DNA from: Shewanella seohaensis
GTDB taxonomy: Bacteria > Pseudomonadota > Gammaproteobacteria > Enterobacterales > Shewanellaceae
Assembly (NCBI RefSeq): GCF_025449215.1
Contig: NZ_CP104900.1
Coordinates: forward strand, 2,666,001 to 2,730,000
Length of the DNA: 64,000 nt
Reading direction: 5' to 3'
The translations under genes and the position numbers were made by a program. The notes beneath the pieces were generated by a model. That model was not told the origin of the DNA. It made no database searches and worked only from the letters and a program-made list of their open reading frames with translations. This document shows, piece after piece, positions 49,179-59,428 of this stretch (its first letter is position 1; every line of letters starts with the position of its first letter).

Positions 49179-50009
49179 TTGAGCGAACATCAACCTCTAG
49201 GGAAAGAGTTTGTTTTTACGGCGGCGCACTTTAATACGGTGAAAACTCGGCTGTACCAATTTGCCGGCATTAAGTTAGCCGACAGTAAAGACGCCATGGT
49301 GTACAGCCGTTTAGTCCGGCGGATAAGGGCGCTCAAGTTAGCGGGATTTACTGCGTATTTTGAGTATTTGCAGGCGCACGAGAGTGAACATCAGGAGTTT
49401 ATTAATGCGCTAACGACTAATCAGACGGCGTTCTTTCGCGAGCCCCATCACTTTGAGATCTTAAAACAATATTTACAGGCTCACCCGCACACCAAAAGGA
49501 TCTGGTGTGCGGCCAGTAGCACGGGGGAAGAGCCTTACTCCATTGCTATGGTGGTCGCGGAACATTTCGGCCGCTTTAACACGCCCATCGAAATCATTGC
49601 TTCGGATATCGACAGCGGCGTACTGAAAAAGGCGCAACTGGGCATCTATCCTATCGAGCGTATCGAGGCGGTAAATGCCGATCGCAAGAAGGCGTTTTTT
49701 CAGCGAGGGCGTGGGGCACAACAAGGCAATGTGCGCGTGGTGCCAGAGCTCAAACAGATGCTGCAGTTTACCCGGCTCAATTTAGTCGATGAGTTTTGGT
49801 CAATCAAGACGCCAATCGATGTGATTTTTTGTCGAAACGTGATGATTTATTTCGATAAAACTACGCAGGAAAGCATCCTTAAACACATGATGCTTTCCCT
49901 TGCCGATGATGGACTCTACATCGCAGGCCATTCGGAGAACTTTAATATGTTCCCCCAAATCATAAAGCCAGTAGGCCAGACAACCTACAAGGCGGTAAAG
50001 GGAGCTTGA
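49179..50009 (+). CDS. cheR: Chemotaxis protein methyltransferase CheR
   Basis: Uses S-adenosylmethionine to methylate glutamates on receptors. SAM site: AASSTGEEPYSIAMV. Other blocks: NQTAFFREPHHFEIL and IDVIFCRNVMIYFDK in the catalytic domain, ILKHMMLSLADDGLYIAGHS near the end. The start is the TTG at 49179, right after the mcp stop, with GGAAGA ahead of it. At 276 residues it has the normal size. The stop is shared with a short spurious ATG; cheD starts at a GTG at 50013. Confidence 0.92.
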   Translation: MSEHQPLGKEFVFTAAHFNTVKTRLYQFAGIKLADSKDAMVYSRLVRRIRALKLAGFTAYFEYLQAHESEHQEFINALTTNQTAFFREPHHFEILKQYLQAHPHTKRIWCAASSTGEEPYSIAMVVAEHFGRFNTPIEIIASDIDSGVLKKAQLGIYPIERIEAVNADRKKAFFQRGRGAQQGNVRVVPELKQMLQFTRLNLVDEFWSIKTPIDVIFCRNVMIYFDKTTQESILKHMMLSLADDGLYIAGHSENFNMFPQIIKPVGQTTYKAVKGA

Positions 50010-50012
50010 TGA

Positions 50013-50632
50013 GTGCCAAAGCCGAATATTGAATACCCCGTTATCGAGCCGAATCGCTATTATGACCATCATTTTGGCTGTGATGCGGTCAAAATTCTGC
50101 CGGGGAGTTTTTCGCTACCCGCGATCAAACCATGATAGTCACAGTGCTAGGCTCATGTGTGTCCGTTTGCCTCTCCGATCCCGATTTAAAAATTGGTGGA
50201 ATGAATCATTTTTTATTACCGAGTGATAATGGCAACAGTTCGGGGATCTTAACCGATTCAGCCCGTTATGGTGTGTACGCCATGGAGTTGCTGATCAACG
50301 AATTGCTCAAACTCGGTGCGCGGCGCCGTGCCTTGGTCGCGAAAGTGTTCGGGGGCGGAAATATGCTCAATGGGATCACCGCCCATAATATCGGTGAGCG
50401 CAATGCGGAGTTTGTGCTCGAATATTTGCAGATGGAACAAATCCCCATCTTAGCTGCAGACTTACTCGATTATTATCCTCGAAAAGTGTATTTTTTTCCG
50501 GCGACAGGTTTAGTAAAAGTTAGAAAAATCAGAACAATGCATAATAGCACCATTATGGACAGGGAAAGTGAGTATCGCCTAAGGATCAGGAATTTGCCGA
50601 GTGGCGGAGATGTGGAACTCTTTGGTGACTAA
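50013..50632 (+). CDS. cheD: Chemoreceptor glutamine deamidase CheD (frameshifted near the 5' end)
   Basis: Deamidates receptor glutamines to glutamates. The active-site motif is intact: TVLGSCVSVCLSDPDLKIGG with the Cys, followed by MNHFLLP with the His, and then the Thr/Asp-rich YGVYAMELLINELLKLGARR. The GTG at 50013 starts MPKPNIEYPVIEPN. The frame breaks in the G4 run at 50102-50105. One more G restores KILPGEFFATRDQTMIV and gives 206 residues, the CheD family size. It lies between cheR and cheB in the operon. Confidence 0.87.
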
Positions 50633-50635
50633 GAC

Positions 50636-51691
50636 ATGACGATAAAAGTACTGGTGGTTGATGATTCGGCATTGATCCGTAACTTATTGGGCAAGATGAT
50701 CGAAGCCGATAGCGAACTTTCCCTCGTGGGCATGGCCGCCGATGCCTACATGGCCAAGGATATGGTCAATCAGCATCGCCCCGATGTGATCACTTTAGAT
50801 ATTGAAATGCCTAAAGTGGATGGCTTGACCTTTTTAGACCGCTTAATGAAGGCTAGACCCACGGCGGTGGTGATGATTTCGTCGTTAACCGAAGAAGGCG
50901 CGGACGCTACATTTAACGCGCTCGCCCTCGGAGCGGTAGATTTTATCCCCAAGCCGAAATTAGATTCGCCCCAGGATTTTAATGAATACCAAGATTTAAT
51001 TTTGGAGAAAATTAAATCGGCCGCCCACGCTAAACTGAAAACCCAACGAGCAGCTCCTGCCGTCGTGGTGCAACCTAGCCATAAACCCGCGCTGAGCAAC
51101 CGAGTAATCAACACGCAATTGGTGGCAATAGGCGCCTCCACTGGCGGTACCGAAGCCATTTTGTCACTGTTACAGCAGTTTCCGGCGGTGATGCCACCGA
51201 TTGTGATCACCCAACATATGCCACCGGGCTTTACTCGCACTTTTGCTGAGCGGCTAAATAAACTCACCCGTTTGAATGTCAAACAGGCTGAAGATGGCGA
51301 ACGTTTGCTGCCCTGTTATGTGTATATTGCGCCGGGGGATCAGCATTTAGAAGTGATTAAGGTCGGCGGCAGTTTTAAGACCCGCTTGACCCAGGGCGAC
51401 AAGGTGAGTGGCCATAGGCCGTCGGTCGATGTGCTATTTAACTCGGTTGCCGAGTGCGCGGGGGCCAATACCACTGCGGCGATTTTAACTGGGATGGGCA
51501 AAGATGGCGCCGATGGGATGGCGTTAATCGATGAACAGGGCGGTAAAACCTTTGCGCAGGGAGAGCAGAGTTGTGTGGTGTTCGGCATGCCAAGGGAAGC
51601 GATCAAACGCGGCGTTATCCATCATGTCGTCGAACTGCCGCAACTGGCGGATAAGATGCTCAATTATTTAGCCTCGCTTAAGCGAGACTAA
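50636..51691 (+). CDS. cheB: Chemotaxis methylesterase/response regulator CheB
   Basis: Removes methyl groups from receptors once phosphorylated by CheA. Receiver domain: VLVVDDSALIRNLLGKM, phospho-acceptor in VITLDIEMPKVDGLTFLDR, and KPKL. The catalytic domain holds Ser in VAIGASTGGTEAIL, His in IVITQHMPPGFTRTF and Asp in GMGKDGADGM. 351 residues. It is the last gene of the che operon, 3 bp after cheD. No clear terminator; a loose 9 bp inverted repeat lies 35-90 bp downstream. Confidence 0.93.
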   Translation: MTIKVLVVDDSALIRNLLGKMIEADSELSLVGMAADAYMAKDMVNQHRPDVITLDIEMPKVDGLTFLDRLMKARPTAVVMISSLTEEGADATFNALALGAVDFIPKPKLDSPQDFNEYQDLILEKIKSAAHAKLKTQRAAPAVVVQPSHKPALSNRVINTQLVAIGASTGGTEAILSLLQQFPAVMPPIVITQHMPPGFTRTFAERLNKLTRLNVKQAEDGERLLPCYVYIAPGDQHLEVIKVGGSFKTRLTQGDKVSGHRPSVDVLFNSVAECAGANTTAAILTGMGKDGADGMALIDEQGGKTFAQGEQSCVVFGMPREAIKRGVIHHVVELPQLADKMLNYLASLKRD

Positions 51692-51897
51692 AATCACTGA
51701 CAACGTCTGTTAAGATTGCAGTCCTAGCGCGTCAATACATCTTGTTCTTATCAATCGCAAACAATGGCAAATGACGCGCTACCTTGTCATTCCACATAGC
51801 AATCTTATTTGTGCGCATTCGTTTAGTTAGTCATGCACACTACCATTGATCAATTTTTTAAAGCCCTAACATAATGAGATTATCGCCAGAGTAAGGT

Positions 51898-53531
51898 TTA
51901 TTTTATTAAGGTAGTGATCAAACGGTTACGTCCCGTACGTTTTGCCTCATACAGATTTTTATCCGCCAGCAATAAACAGTCTTGAAACTCGCTGCATTCG
52001 GTCGAGAAGGCTAAGCCCCCGCTTAAGGTGACTTTAAATTCGGCGCCTTCTTCGACAAACACAATATGGCTAAAGCTCTCGCGAATAGCATTAAGCTTGG
52101 CTATAGCTAAGGGGCGGGTAGATCGGGTAAGACCAGCATAAATTCTTCGCCGCCGTAACGACCCATAAAATCGACGGGGCGCAGGGATTGCTGCAACAGA
52201 TGAGCAAAGGCTAATAGCACTTTGTCGCCGCCAGAATGCCCATAGGTATCATTCACTTGCTTAAAGTGATCTAAGTCCAGCATAGCAATGCACACCGAGG
52301 AGTTGATGCGTTTGGCAAGGTTAAAACAGCGGCGGGCGGCAACGAGGATCTGGGTGTGATTGAGCAGTCCGGTTAAGCTATCGCGGCTGGCGGAGCTTCG
52401 AATATCATGGCCACGCTGGGCGCGGGAAATCACTTGCGTCACAAACAGACTCGGCGCGGTTTGTTTCGAGATTAAATCGTCGGAACCCGCCTGAATGATG
52501 CTGACTTTGTTCTGCATAGTGTCGTCGGAGCTGAGCACTAGGATAGGGCTTGAGCTGTATTTATCTAATTGGCGGATCATTTTCGCCAGCTCTAAACCAT
52601 TCACATCGGGCATATACAAATCGAAAATAAACAGATCTGGCTCAAATTGCTCTAGGGTCGGCAGCACTTGCTCGGGTTTGGTCATGCCTTTTACCATCAG
52701 CCCATGACTGCGAAGCAGGCTGGAAAAATAATCGACCATGGATTGCTGATCGTCCACCAGCAAAATTTTAAGCGGCTGTTTTTCTGACATTTTGAGCCAC
52801 TGGTGGATCTTGCGTACCAGCAGGGTGGTTTCGGCGGGTTTGACAAAATACTCGCTGACATTGGCACGGATCGCCAGCAGTCGCATCTCAAAATCACCGC
52901 GGGAAGAGAGAACAAATACACGGGTATTGTGCTTCTCAAACTCGGTCGCCGCGGTAAATAAGGCTTCTTCGGTATAATCGGGCAAGATGAGATCTAATAA
53001 AATCAAATCGAAGGGCGAGGTATTTTGAATTTCGAGGAAGTCGGTGAAGTTTAAAAAGTGCTGCACATTAAAGCCAAACTCATGCAGCTGCTTTGTTATC
53101 ATCGCCCCGACATTGTTGTCATCCTCAATAATCGCAATTCGATACTCGTGCCGTGCTTTTGTCGGTTTATAGGGACTGTGCTGCATTTGCGCTTCAACCA
53201 CGGGGGCCGCTGGCTCACCACGGAGGTTATTTTGCAGCAGCTGGTGGAAGAGGGTATCTAAGCTTTTGATCACATTCAGCGCTGGTGCGGGCGAATCGAG
53301 TAAATTTTTTAACAGCAGTTCAAGCTTATCGACAATCTCTTTGGTGTCGGTAAGGCCAAAAGTTTCGCAGGAGCCTTTTAAGTTATGGACTTCACGGTAG
53401 ACCGCCGACAGCATATGGCTCTGCCAGTTTTTCCGTAGCGAGATCCACAGGGTGATAATTTGTTTCTTCTTATCGGGTAGTGCATGTAAGTACTGACGTT
53501 TTAGTTGTTCTAAGGATTCTTCAAGACTCAT
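51898..53531 (-). CDS. Hpt-REC-REC-GGDEF hybrid response regulator / diguanylate cyclase (frameshifted)
   Basis: A c-di-GMP synthase fed by phosphorelay. Domains: Hpt with VYREVHNLKGSCETFGL (His near residue 47); receiver 1 with IAIIEDDNNVGAM and DLILLDLILPDY; receiver 2 with ILLVDDQQSMVDYF and FIFDLYMPDVNGLELAK; then GGDEF with SRDSLTGLLNHTQI, DLDHFKQVNDTYGHSGGDK and RYGGEEFMLVLP. An RxxD inhibition site (RPVD) precedes GGEEF by five residues. The given frame stops at 52107. One base missing near 52118-52128 restores LAIAKLNAIRES to a stop at 51898, 544 residues. It is convergent with cheB and could receive phosphate from that pathway's kinase; this is inference. Confidence 0.85.
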
Positions 53532-53806
53532 AGGCTATCACCACCATCAGAATTTATAGGATAAGCTGGTGCACTGCTGGCGCGTATGCAATACCTCATA
53601 AGTATTAGTCGGCACAATTAGTGGGATTTTCTGCTTATTCGATACCCTAAGAGTGTAAACCAAGGTTGAGAAAATGCGGTGCTTGAGCTGTGATTTCACT
53701 CGATATTTATGTCGCGAGAGACCGATATGATACATTTCAGTCAAATGTAGCACTGGCTAAATCTTGCAAGATAAAAACACATGCCAACAAGTGTTCTATA
53801 ACCGCC

Positions 53807-54921
53807 ATGGGCATTAACAAACCGTACAGGAGTACAGACAGAGTGAAGGGACGCGTCAAAGATAAGTGGGCTTATCCCATGGTTTTTCGAACGTTAATCT
53901 TGTGGATGAGCGCTTTGAGTATCGGCTTATCTTGCTCAACGGCATGGGCGTTGGTGAAACAAGACTCTGAGGCCATCTGTATTCTTATCCAAAGTGAGAT
54001 GCAAGATTGGCATCCCACTACGCCGCGCTACCAAGAGCTTAAGGCAAGATTTGACGAGCATTGCCAGCAGCCCGTCGCCAACGGTGTTAAATCCACGCTA
54101 AAGCCGCCTGCAACGCCAACTACGATTCGCCATGACTTGTCTAAGCAGAAACCCAATATAATACCTGTCGTGGTAACAGCGAAACCTACGTCCGCGCCAA
54201 GCACAATGTCTCCCATCTCTTCAATGTTCGAGTCGTTGTCGATTATTTTGGTTATTCCAATCCTTTTGCTGGTGTTGGCGATAGCTACCTTGTTATTTCG
54301 TCCGTCACTCAGACGATACCGAGCAGAAAGGTTAGGACAACAGGGGAAAAGCGGGTCGCTAAGTTACTGAAACAAGAACTCAAAGATGAGGACTTCCGAC
54401 TTTACCGCAATTTAATTTTACCTATGGATGAGATAACTGAAGGTACGCCTGCTTTGACAGAGGTGGATTTAGTTTTACTGACCCATTTCGGCGTGTTCGT
54501 CCTTGAAGTTAAAAATTACTCCGGCTGGATATTTGGCGGCGAGAAGCAAGCCCAGTGGACGCAAAAAATCTTTACCAAACAAACCCGCTTTAAAAATCCT
54601 CTCCATCAGAACTATAAACATTGTTTGGCGGTTGCCCATTGCTTAGGGTTAGTCGAAGGGCTCCATTCGGTCGTAGTGTTTAGCGATGAGGCTAGCTTTA
54701 AAACGCCGTTGCCTAAAAATGTGGTGAATGAGTCGGGACTTTTGAGTTTAATCGCTCAATATAAAGGGCAAATAACGGAAACCTCTAACAGCACAAATCT
54801 GGCATTCACTCTCGCCGCAGAACGGCTGGATATCGCTCAGCAGCAGTCGGACTCTGATGCTAAGTCATTGCACTTAATGCAGTTTAAGCATCGCCGCGTT
54901 GAGCCAACCATTTCAAGCTGA
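53807..54921 (+). CDS. NERD-domain membrane protein (frameshifted)
   Basis: A protein with a nuclease-related NERD domain at its C-terminus, in which TEVDLVLLTHFGVFVLEVKN followed by YSGWIFGG carries the conserved D-x-E-x-K type core (VDLVLL and EVKN). The N-terminal half has two hydrophobic helices: VFRTLILWMSALSIGLSCST and SIILVIPILLLVLAIATLLF, separated by a Pro/Thr-rich stretch. The frame breaks at GQQGK. One more G in the G4 run (54345-54348) gives GQQGEKRVAKLLKQELKDED and about 371 residues. The start is uncertain (ATG at 53807 or later). NERD proteins are thought to process nucleic acid; the substrate is unknown. Confidence 0.75.
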
Positions 54922-55019
54922 GGGGACAGTTAATATTCTCGCGCAGGTGATAACGAATGGGATTCTTGCGCTATCTTTAAGAACATCATTGGCCTATAAG
55001 CAACTGGAAGGATAAGGAT

Positions 55020-55469
55020 ATGCCCAATAACACAGGTACAGTGAAGTTACATAGAGTGCTACGCGCGCCTGCGGCGTTAGTCTACAAGGCGTTTACCGAT
55101 AAAGCGGCCCTAGAGCGTTGGTTACCACCTTTCGGCTTTGTGGGAACGATTCATGAGTTTGAATTAGCCGTTGGGTCAGGGTATTCCATGAGTTTTACCC
55201 AATTTGCGACTGGGCACAGTCACTCCTTTAAGGTGATCTATACCGAGCTTATCCCCAACACACTTATTCGCCATACCGACCAATTTGATGATGAACATCT
55301 GCCTGGGGTGATGCAGGTGACTATCGCGTTAACCGAGGTCTCCTGCGGTACCAATTTGCAGATAGTGCAGGAGGGTATCCCAGCCGTGATCCCAGAGGAG
55401 ATGTGTTACTTAGGCTGGCAGGAATCATTAACGCAACTTGCTGCTTTGGTGGAAGCGAAGACGGAATGA
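55020..55469 (+). CDS. AHSA1/SRPBCC-family (START-like) protein
   Basis: A 149-residue ligand-pocket protein. The AHSA1 N-terminus reads KLHRVLRAPAALVYKAFTDK and is followed by AALERWLPPFGFVGTIHEFE, and the C-terminal part ends in GWQESLTQLAALVE, the helix that closes the pocket. Members of this family bind hydrophobic ligands or regulate Hsp90-like partners; no specific function can be given. The ribosome site AAGGATAAGG lies before the ATG. It is followed by a strong terminator, so it is a single-gene unit. Confidence 0.85.
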   Translation: MPNNTGTVKLHRVLRAPAALVYKAFTDKAALERWLPPFGFVGTIHEFELAVGSGYSMSFTQFATGHSHSFKVIYTELIPNTLIRHTDQFDDEHLPGVMQVTIALTEVSCGTNLQIVQEGIPAVIPEEMCYLGWQESLTQLAALVEAKTE

Positions 55470-55526
55470 AGCCGTCAGTCACAGGGTGCTATAAAGGGGA
55501 GGATAAAAGGGGGATATGAGAGGTAT

Positions 55527-55566
55527 AAAAAAGACGCTTATCTCGAGTAGAGTGAAGCGTCTTTTT
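55527..55566 (+). terminator. Terminator of the AHSA1-family gene
   Basis: AAAAAAGACGCTT / AAGCGTCTTTTT with a 15 nt loop, then T-rich sequence. It is nearly symmetric, so may also work for the opposite strand. Confidence 0.85.
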
Positions 55567-55607
55567 ATTAGGTAACTTTATTGAGTAATTTTAAAGGGCA
55601 ATGGATA

Positions 55608-55627
55608 AAGCCTTTTAAAAAAGGCTT
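55608..55627 (-). terminator. Possible terminator of ybiT
   Basis: A 20 bp palindrome, AAGCCTTTT-AA-AAAAGGCTT, lies 18 bp after the ybiT stop on the minus strand. Its T content is modest, so the call is tentative. Confidence 0.5.
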
Positions 55628-55644
55628 ATCACACAGTAGCAGGA

Positions 55645-57237
55645 TTATGCACTGGCAAGGTTTGCCAGATACTCATCAAAGGTTCCTTGGAAGTTCACCA
55701 ATTTTCTATCCCGAATATCGATAATGCGGGTCGCTAACGAGGACACGAACTCGCGGTCGTGGCTGACGAAAATCAATGTGCCTTCAAAATCTTTGAGGGC
55801 ATTATTTAAGGATTCAATCGCTTCCATATCCATATGGTTAGTCGGTTCGTCCATAATGATGACGTTGATATCTTGCATCATTAACTTGCCGAAAATTAAA
55901 CGGTTTTTCTCACCACCTGAGCAGTTTTTCGCTTTTTTGTTGGCATCATCTTCGGTAAACAGCAAACGACCTAACATGGCTCGCACCATTAAATCGTTGT
56001 GTTTTGGCTGACGCCATTGGTCCATCCATTCAATAATAGTCAAATCATTATCGAAGTCGCTGGTGCTGTCCTGAGGGCAGTAACCAATGGAAGCGTTTTC
56101 GGACCACTTAATCACGCCTTGATTATGGATTAACTCATTGACTAAACAGCGTAATAAAGTCGTTTTACCTACGCCGTTCTCGCCGATAATCGCAAGCTTT
56201 GCACCGGCTTCGAGGATTAAATCGCCGCCTTTGAATAATAATTCGCCATCAAAACCGTGGGCGAGGTTCTCAAGCACCAATGCCTGACGGTGCATCTTTT
56301 TGCCCGGCGCGAAGCGAATCGATGGCGCAATACGGCTGGAGGATTTGACCTCATCCAGCTTAATTTTGTCCATGCGCTTGGCGCGTGAGCTGGCGAGTTT
56401 TGCCTTAGAGGCGTTAGCCCCAAAGCGGTTAACGAAGTCCTGTAGTTCTTCAATCTCGGCGCTCTTCTTGGCGTTGCTCGACAGCAGTTGTTCGCGCTGC
56501 AGGGCCGATTGCTCGAGGAAGTATTCGTAGTTACCGGGATAAATCCGCAGTTCACCGTAATCGATATCCGCCATATGGGTACAGACAGCATTTAAGAAGT
56601 GTCTGTCGTGGGAAATGATGATCATGGTGCATTTGCGCTTATTCAGCTCAGTTTCGAGCCAACTGATGGTGTGAATATCCAAGTTGTTGGTGGGCTCGTC
56701 GAGCAGCAGAATATCGGGGTTAGCAAACAGGGCTTGGGCTAACAGTACGCGCAGTTTCCAACCGGGGGCAACCTGTGACATAGGGCCATAGTGGAAGGAT
56801 TCTTCGATACCGGCTTCAATCAGAATTTCGCCCGCGCGGCTCTCTGCGCTGTAGCCGTCCATTTCGGCGAATTCACTCTCGAGATCGCCCACACGCATGC
56901 CGTCTTCTTCGGTCATATCGGGTTTGGCATAAATCGCGTCACGCTCTTGCTTGATTTTCCACAGCTGGGTATCGCCCATGATCACCGCATCGATAACTGT
57001 GTATTGCTCGAAGGCGAATTGATCTTGGCTTAGGGTGCCGACCTTTAACCCCGGCGTGATAGACACATTGCCCGAGGTTGGGGCGAGGGCGCCACTTAAG
57101 ATCTTCATAAAAGTCGATTTGCCGCAGCCGTTTGCGCCAATCAAACCATAACGGTTGCCGTTGCCAAATTTTGCCGAGATATTTTCAAATAATGGCTCTG
57201 GGCCGAATTGCATGGTGATATTTGCGGTAGAGATCAA
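55645..57237 (-). CDS. ybiT: ABC-F family ATPase YbiT
   Basis: A soluble twin-ATPase that acts on the ribosome. Domain 1 has Walker [15 protein letters not shown] and Walker [14 protein letters not shown]; domain 2 has Walker [15 protein letters not shown], signature [16 protein letters not shown] and Walker [13 protein letters not shown]. The linker after domain 1 has the P-site-interacting basic helices ([14 protein letters not shown]). Domain 1's signature reads [15 protein letters not shown], a loose LSGGQ typical of the YbiT branch. 530 residues. YbiT is one of four E. coli ABC-F translation factors; its exact job is not settled. Single gene with a divergent promoter region toward the phytase gene's end. 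Confidence 0.92.
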   Translation of the reverse strand: MISTANITMQFGPEPLFENISAKFGNGNRYGLIGANGCGKSTFMKILSGALAPTSGNVSITPGLKVGTLSQDQFAFEQYTVIDAVIMGDTQLWKIKQERDAIYAKPDMTEEDGMRVGDLESEFAEMDGYSAESRAGEILIEAGIEESFHYGPMSQVAPGWKLRVLLAQALFANPDILLLDEPTNNLDIHTISWLETELNKRKCTMIIISHDRHFLNAVCTHMADIDYGELRIYPGNYEYFLEQSALQREQLLSSNAKKSAEIEELQDFVNRFGANASKAKLASSRAKRMDKIKLDEVKSSSRIAPSIRFAPGKKMHRQALVLENLAHGFDGELLFKGGDLILEAGAKLAIIGENGVGKTTLLRCLVNELIHNQGVIKWSENASIGYCPQDSTSDFDNDLTIIEWMDQWRQPKHNDLMVRAMLGRLLFTEDDANKKAKNCSGGEKNRLIFGKLMMQDINVIIMDEPTNHMDMEAIESLNNALKDFEGTLIFVSHDREFVSSLATRIIDIRDRKLVNFQGTFDEYLANLASA

Positions 57238-57397
57238 GGGTATATCCTAGGAAAAAGTCGTTAATAACGGCTTAAAAGCTGACAACCGCAAAGGGTTGCA
57301 ATATCGAGCTAGTTATTGGCCACATATTTGGGCGCGGAGTATAGCGATTTCAGGCTCAAGATGCGAGTTTCAAGCATAAAGGTTCAAGGCAAAAACA

Positions 57398-57420
57398 AAC
57401 CGAGCCACTCGGACTCGGTT
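57398..57420 (-). terminator. Terminator of the phytase operon
   Basis: Stem AACCGAG / CTCGGTT with a 9 nt loop. On the minus strand it is followed by TGTTTTTGCC, so it ends the phytase transcript 46 bp after its stop. Confidence 0.75.
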
Positions 57421-57465
57421 ATCATTCGTCTCGCCAGAAGATGCCGATTTCAGTTGGCGAAATAC

Positions 57466-59403
57466 TCAGTTAAGCGATAACTTCTCGACAATACTGCGCC
57501 AAGGCAACCATTTAAAAGATTGATTATTATCGGGTAAATGATTGTGTCCATCCTGTACCACTAGCATCCCCTGTTGCCAAGCACCCGTGCCGACGCTTAA
57601 GTGAGTCACGGCTAAGCCATCGGTTTCACTGCTGCCATCGATACTGGTTTCACGGCCATTTTCCATCCCGTTAAGGTTCATTCCAAGGCGAAACTTGCCT
57701 AATTGGGCGTAGGGCGGCTGCGCCTGATACAGCAAGTAACTGTTATCGCCTTGGCTGGAGACCACCAGCAGATCCTGCTTTTTACCGCGAATAGTCGCGC
57801 CTTGGTAGAGTGAAATCCCTTCGACATCGGGAACTAAATCGCCCTCGGCTTTAATGATGAGTTCGCCTTGAGTGCCGCCATTGGCCTTGGCATTAAAGCG
57901 CCAAATGCCTTTGTCTTCTTCGCCAATAAACAGCGCGTGTTGAGCTTCATCGACCACACAACCTTCGACTTGGCTTGGGGTATGGATATCACGCACCAGC
58001 TTAATACTTGGGCCATTTGCCTGCCAATCGACGCGGTATTGGGCGATGCGGCCAGACTTTTCATTAGCGAACACATACAGGCTATCGGCATCTTGATACA
58101 GGCACATGCCATAAATATCCACCAAATTGGTGGCTTGATTGGGATACTCGTAGAGCTTCCCTTCAGCATCGATTTCATAGAAGGCGAGGCTGTCGTTATC
58201 CCTTAGGGTCGCCACCGCGATATCGCGTTTTTTACCGCCCAGCATCACTTGCTGGCGCAGATCGACGTTATTGATACGCCCCGATGGCAGGGCTTGAACC
58301 TGCTCGCCACGCATATTAAAGCTCAATAGTCCCCAACGTTTGTTGGTGCCAAGCACTAGGCTTTTTTCCGGTTGAGTTGCATGCACCCAAATCGCCGGAT
58401 CGTCCATGGTATCGCCGGGCCTATCGGATGGCGCGCTTTCAACCCAAGCAGGGATTTCGATAATCTTATCGCTGGACTCGTTATTTGATTGACTCTGCTC
58501 TACAGGCAAGACTGCTTGGCTAAATAAGTACTGATCGGTTTTATCATCATAGAGGGCAAACTGGATTGCCTTGTTGGTGCTGGTTCCGCTTAGATAACCA
58601 CTGAATCCCTGTACCTTCCCTAAGTCGTAGTTCGCAATAGCCTGTTGATCTAAGGTAATGGCGCCTTTTTTATCGCTTAACAATAACTTGCCATCGATGA
58701 CTTGCATGCCCGCGATATCATTATTGAGCGCGGCGAGCACCAACTTAGCGCTGTTATCGGCGAAGGGGCTGGCATCAAATTGCCAGACACCAGCTTCTGG
58801 CTCACTGACTAACAGTTTGTCGCCATCGATGGCGCAGCTGGTGCTGTTGACGGGAATCGCCTGACTGCGCAGCTTTTTCGGCATAAAGTGTCCGGCATCG
58901 CCTAACAGCCATTGCTCGCTATAACCGTCTTCGCCGCCAAACCACGCATAGATATTGCCATCCTGCGGCCTTGGCTGAATGCAGATCCAATTGATTTCAA
59001 ATGACGCCATCGGCAGCAGTGGTAACACGTTGGTCGCGACCTTGCCTTCTATCTGTTTGATCATGATAGGGCGAATGCGATCGGCGCGGCGATCGAGCGT
59101 TAAAGCATAGGGATCGCTAAAGGCTAACAGCTCAAACTCGCCTTTGACTAAGGTTTTCGCGGCGGGCAGCGAGGTTTTATCCGCGCTTGACATGCTTTGT
59201 AGCATCAAACCTTGCTTTTCACTCACCCACAGCCAATCGGCGGCAGGGCTTACTGCGTGGTTATCGTTGTTAAACAGCAAGGCTTGGGCTTGGCTGCCTT
59301 TATAAGCTTGGACTGAGACGGGTTGAGCTAATGCGCTCAAGGGCGCACTGATAAGGCCTAAGGTCAGTGCTATGGCACTAATTTGGGTAAATGCTGTTGT
59401 CAT
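57466..59403 (-). CDS. Beta-propeller phytase (3-phytase family), two-propeller form
   Basis: A secreted or periplasmic phosphatase that releases phosphate from phytate with calcium. Signal peptide: residues 1-26 ending LSALAQ. An N-terminal degenerate propeller (about 27-310) precedes the true phytase domain, which opens with PSDRPGDTMDDPAIWVHATQ and then has LVLGTNKRWGLLSFNMRGEQ, QVEGCVVDEAQHALFIGEED and VPDVEGISLY, the calcium and phosphate binding blocks. The two-domain build of 645 residues is known from Shewanella and other aquatic bacteria. It lies 25 bp after a TonB-dependent receptor gene and probably shares its promoter, with a Pho-box-like site 90-110 bp upstream of the receptor. 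Confidence 0.88.
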   Translation of the reverse strand: MTTAFTQISAIALTLGLISAPLSALAQPVSVQAYKGSQAQALLFNNDNHAVSPAADWLWVSEKQGLMLQSMSSADKTSLPAAKTLVKGEFELLAFSDPYALTLDRRADRIRPIMIKQIEGKVATNVLPLLPMASFEINWICIQPRPQDGNIYAWFGGEDGYSEQWLLGDAGHFMPKKLRSQAIPVNSTSCAIDGDKLLVSEPEAGVWQFDASPFADNSAKLVLAALNNDIAGMQVIDGKLLLSDKKGAITLDQQAIANYDLGKVQGFSGYLSGTSTNKAIQFALYDDKTDQYLFSQAVLPVEQSQSNNESSDKIIEIPAWVESAPSDRPGDTMDDPAIWVHATQPEKSLVLGTNKRWGLLSFNMRGEQVQALPSGRINNVDLRQQVMLGGKKRDIAVATLRDNDSLAFYEIDAEGKLYEYPNQATNLVDIYGMCLYQDADSLYVFANEKSGRIAQYRVDWQANGPSIKLVRDIHTPSQVEGCVVDEAQHALFIGEEDKGIWRFNAKANGGTQGELIIKAEGDLVPDVEGISLYQGATIRGKKQDLLVVSSQGDNSYLLYQAQPPYAQLGKFRLGMNLNGMENGRETSIDGSSETDGLAVTHLSVGTGAWQQGMLVVQDGHNHLPDNNQSFKWLPWRSIVEKLSLN

Positions 59404-59428
59404 ATCTTTGTTCTTTTTTAATGGGTGA

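Noticed and set aside
51726..51780. Inverted repeat AGCGCGTCA / TGACGCGCT after cheB as a terminator
   Set aside because: The loop is 37 nt and there is no T-tract, so it is not a convincing terminator; kept only as a loose repeat.
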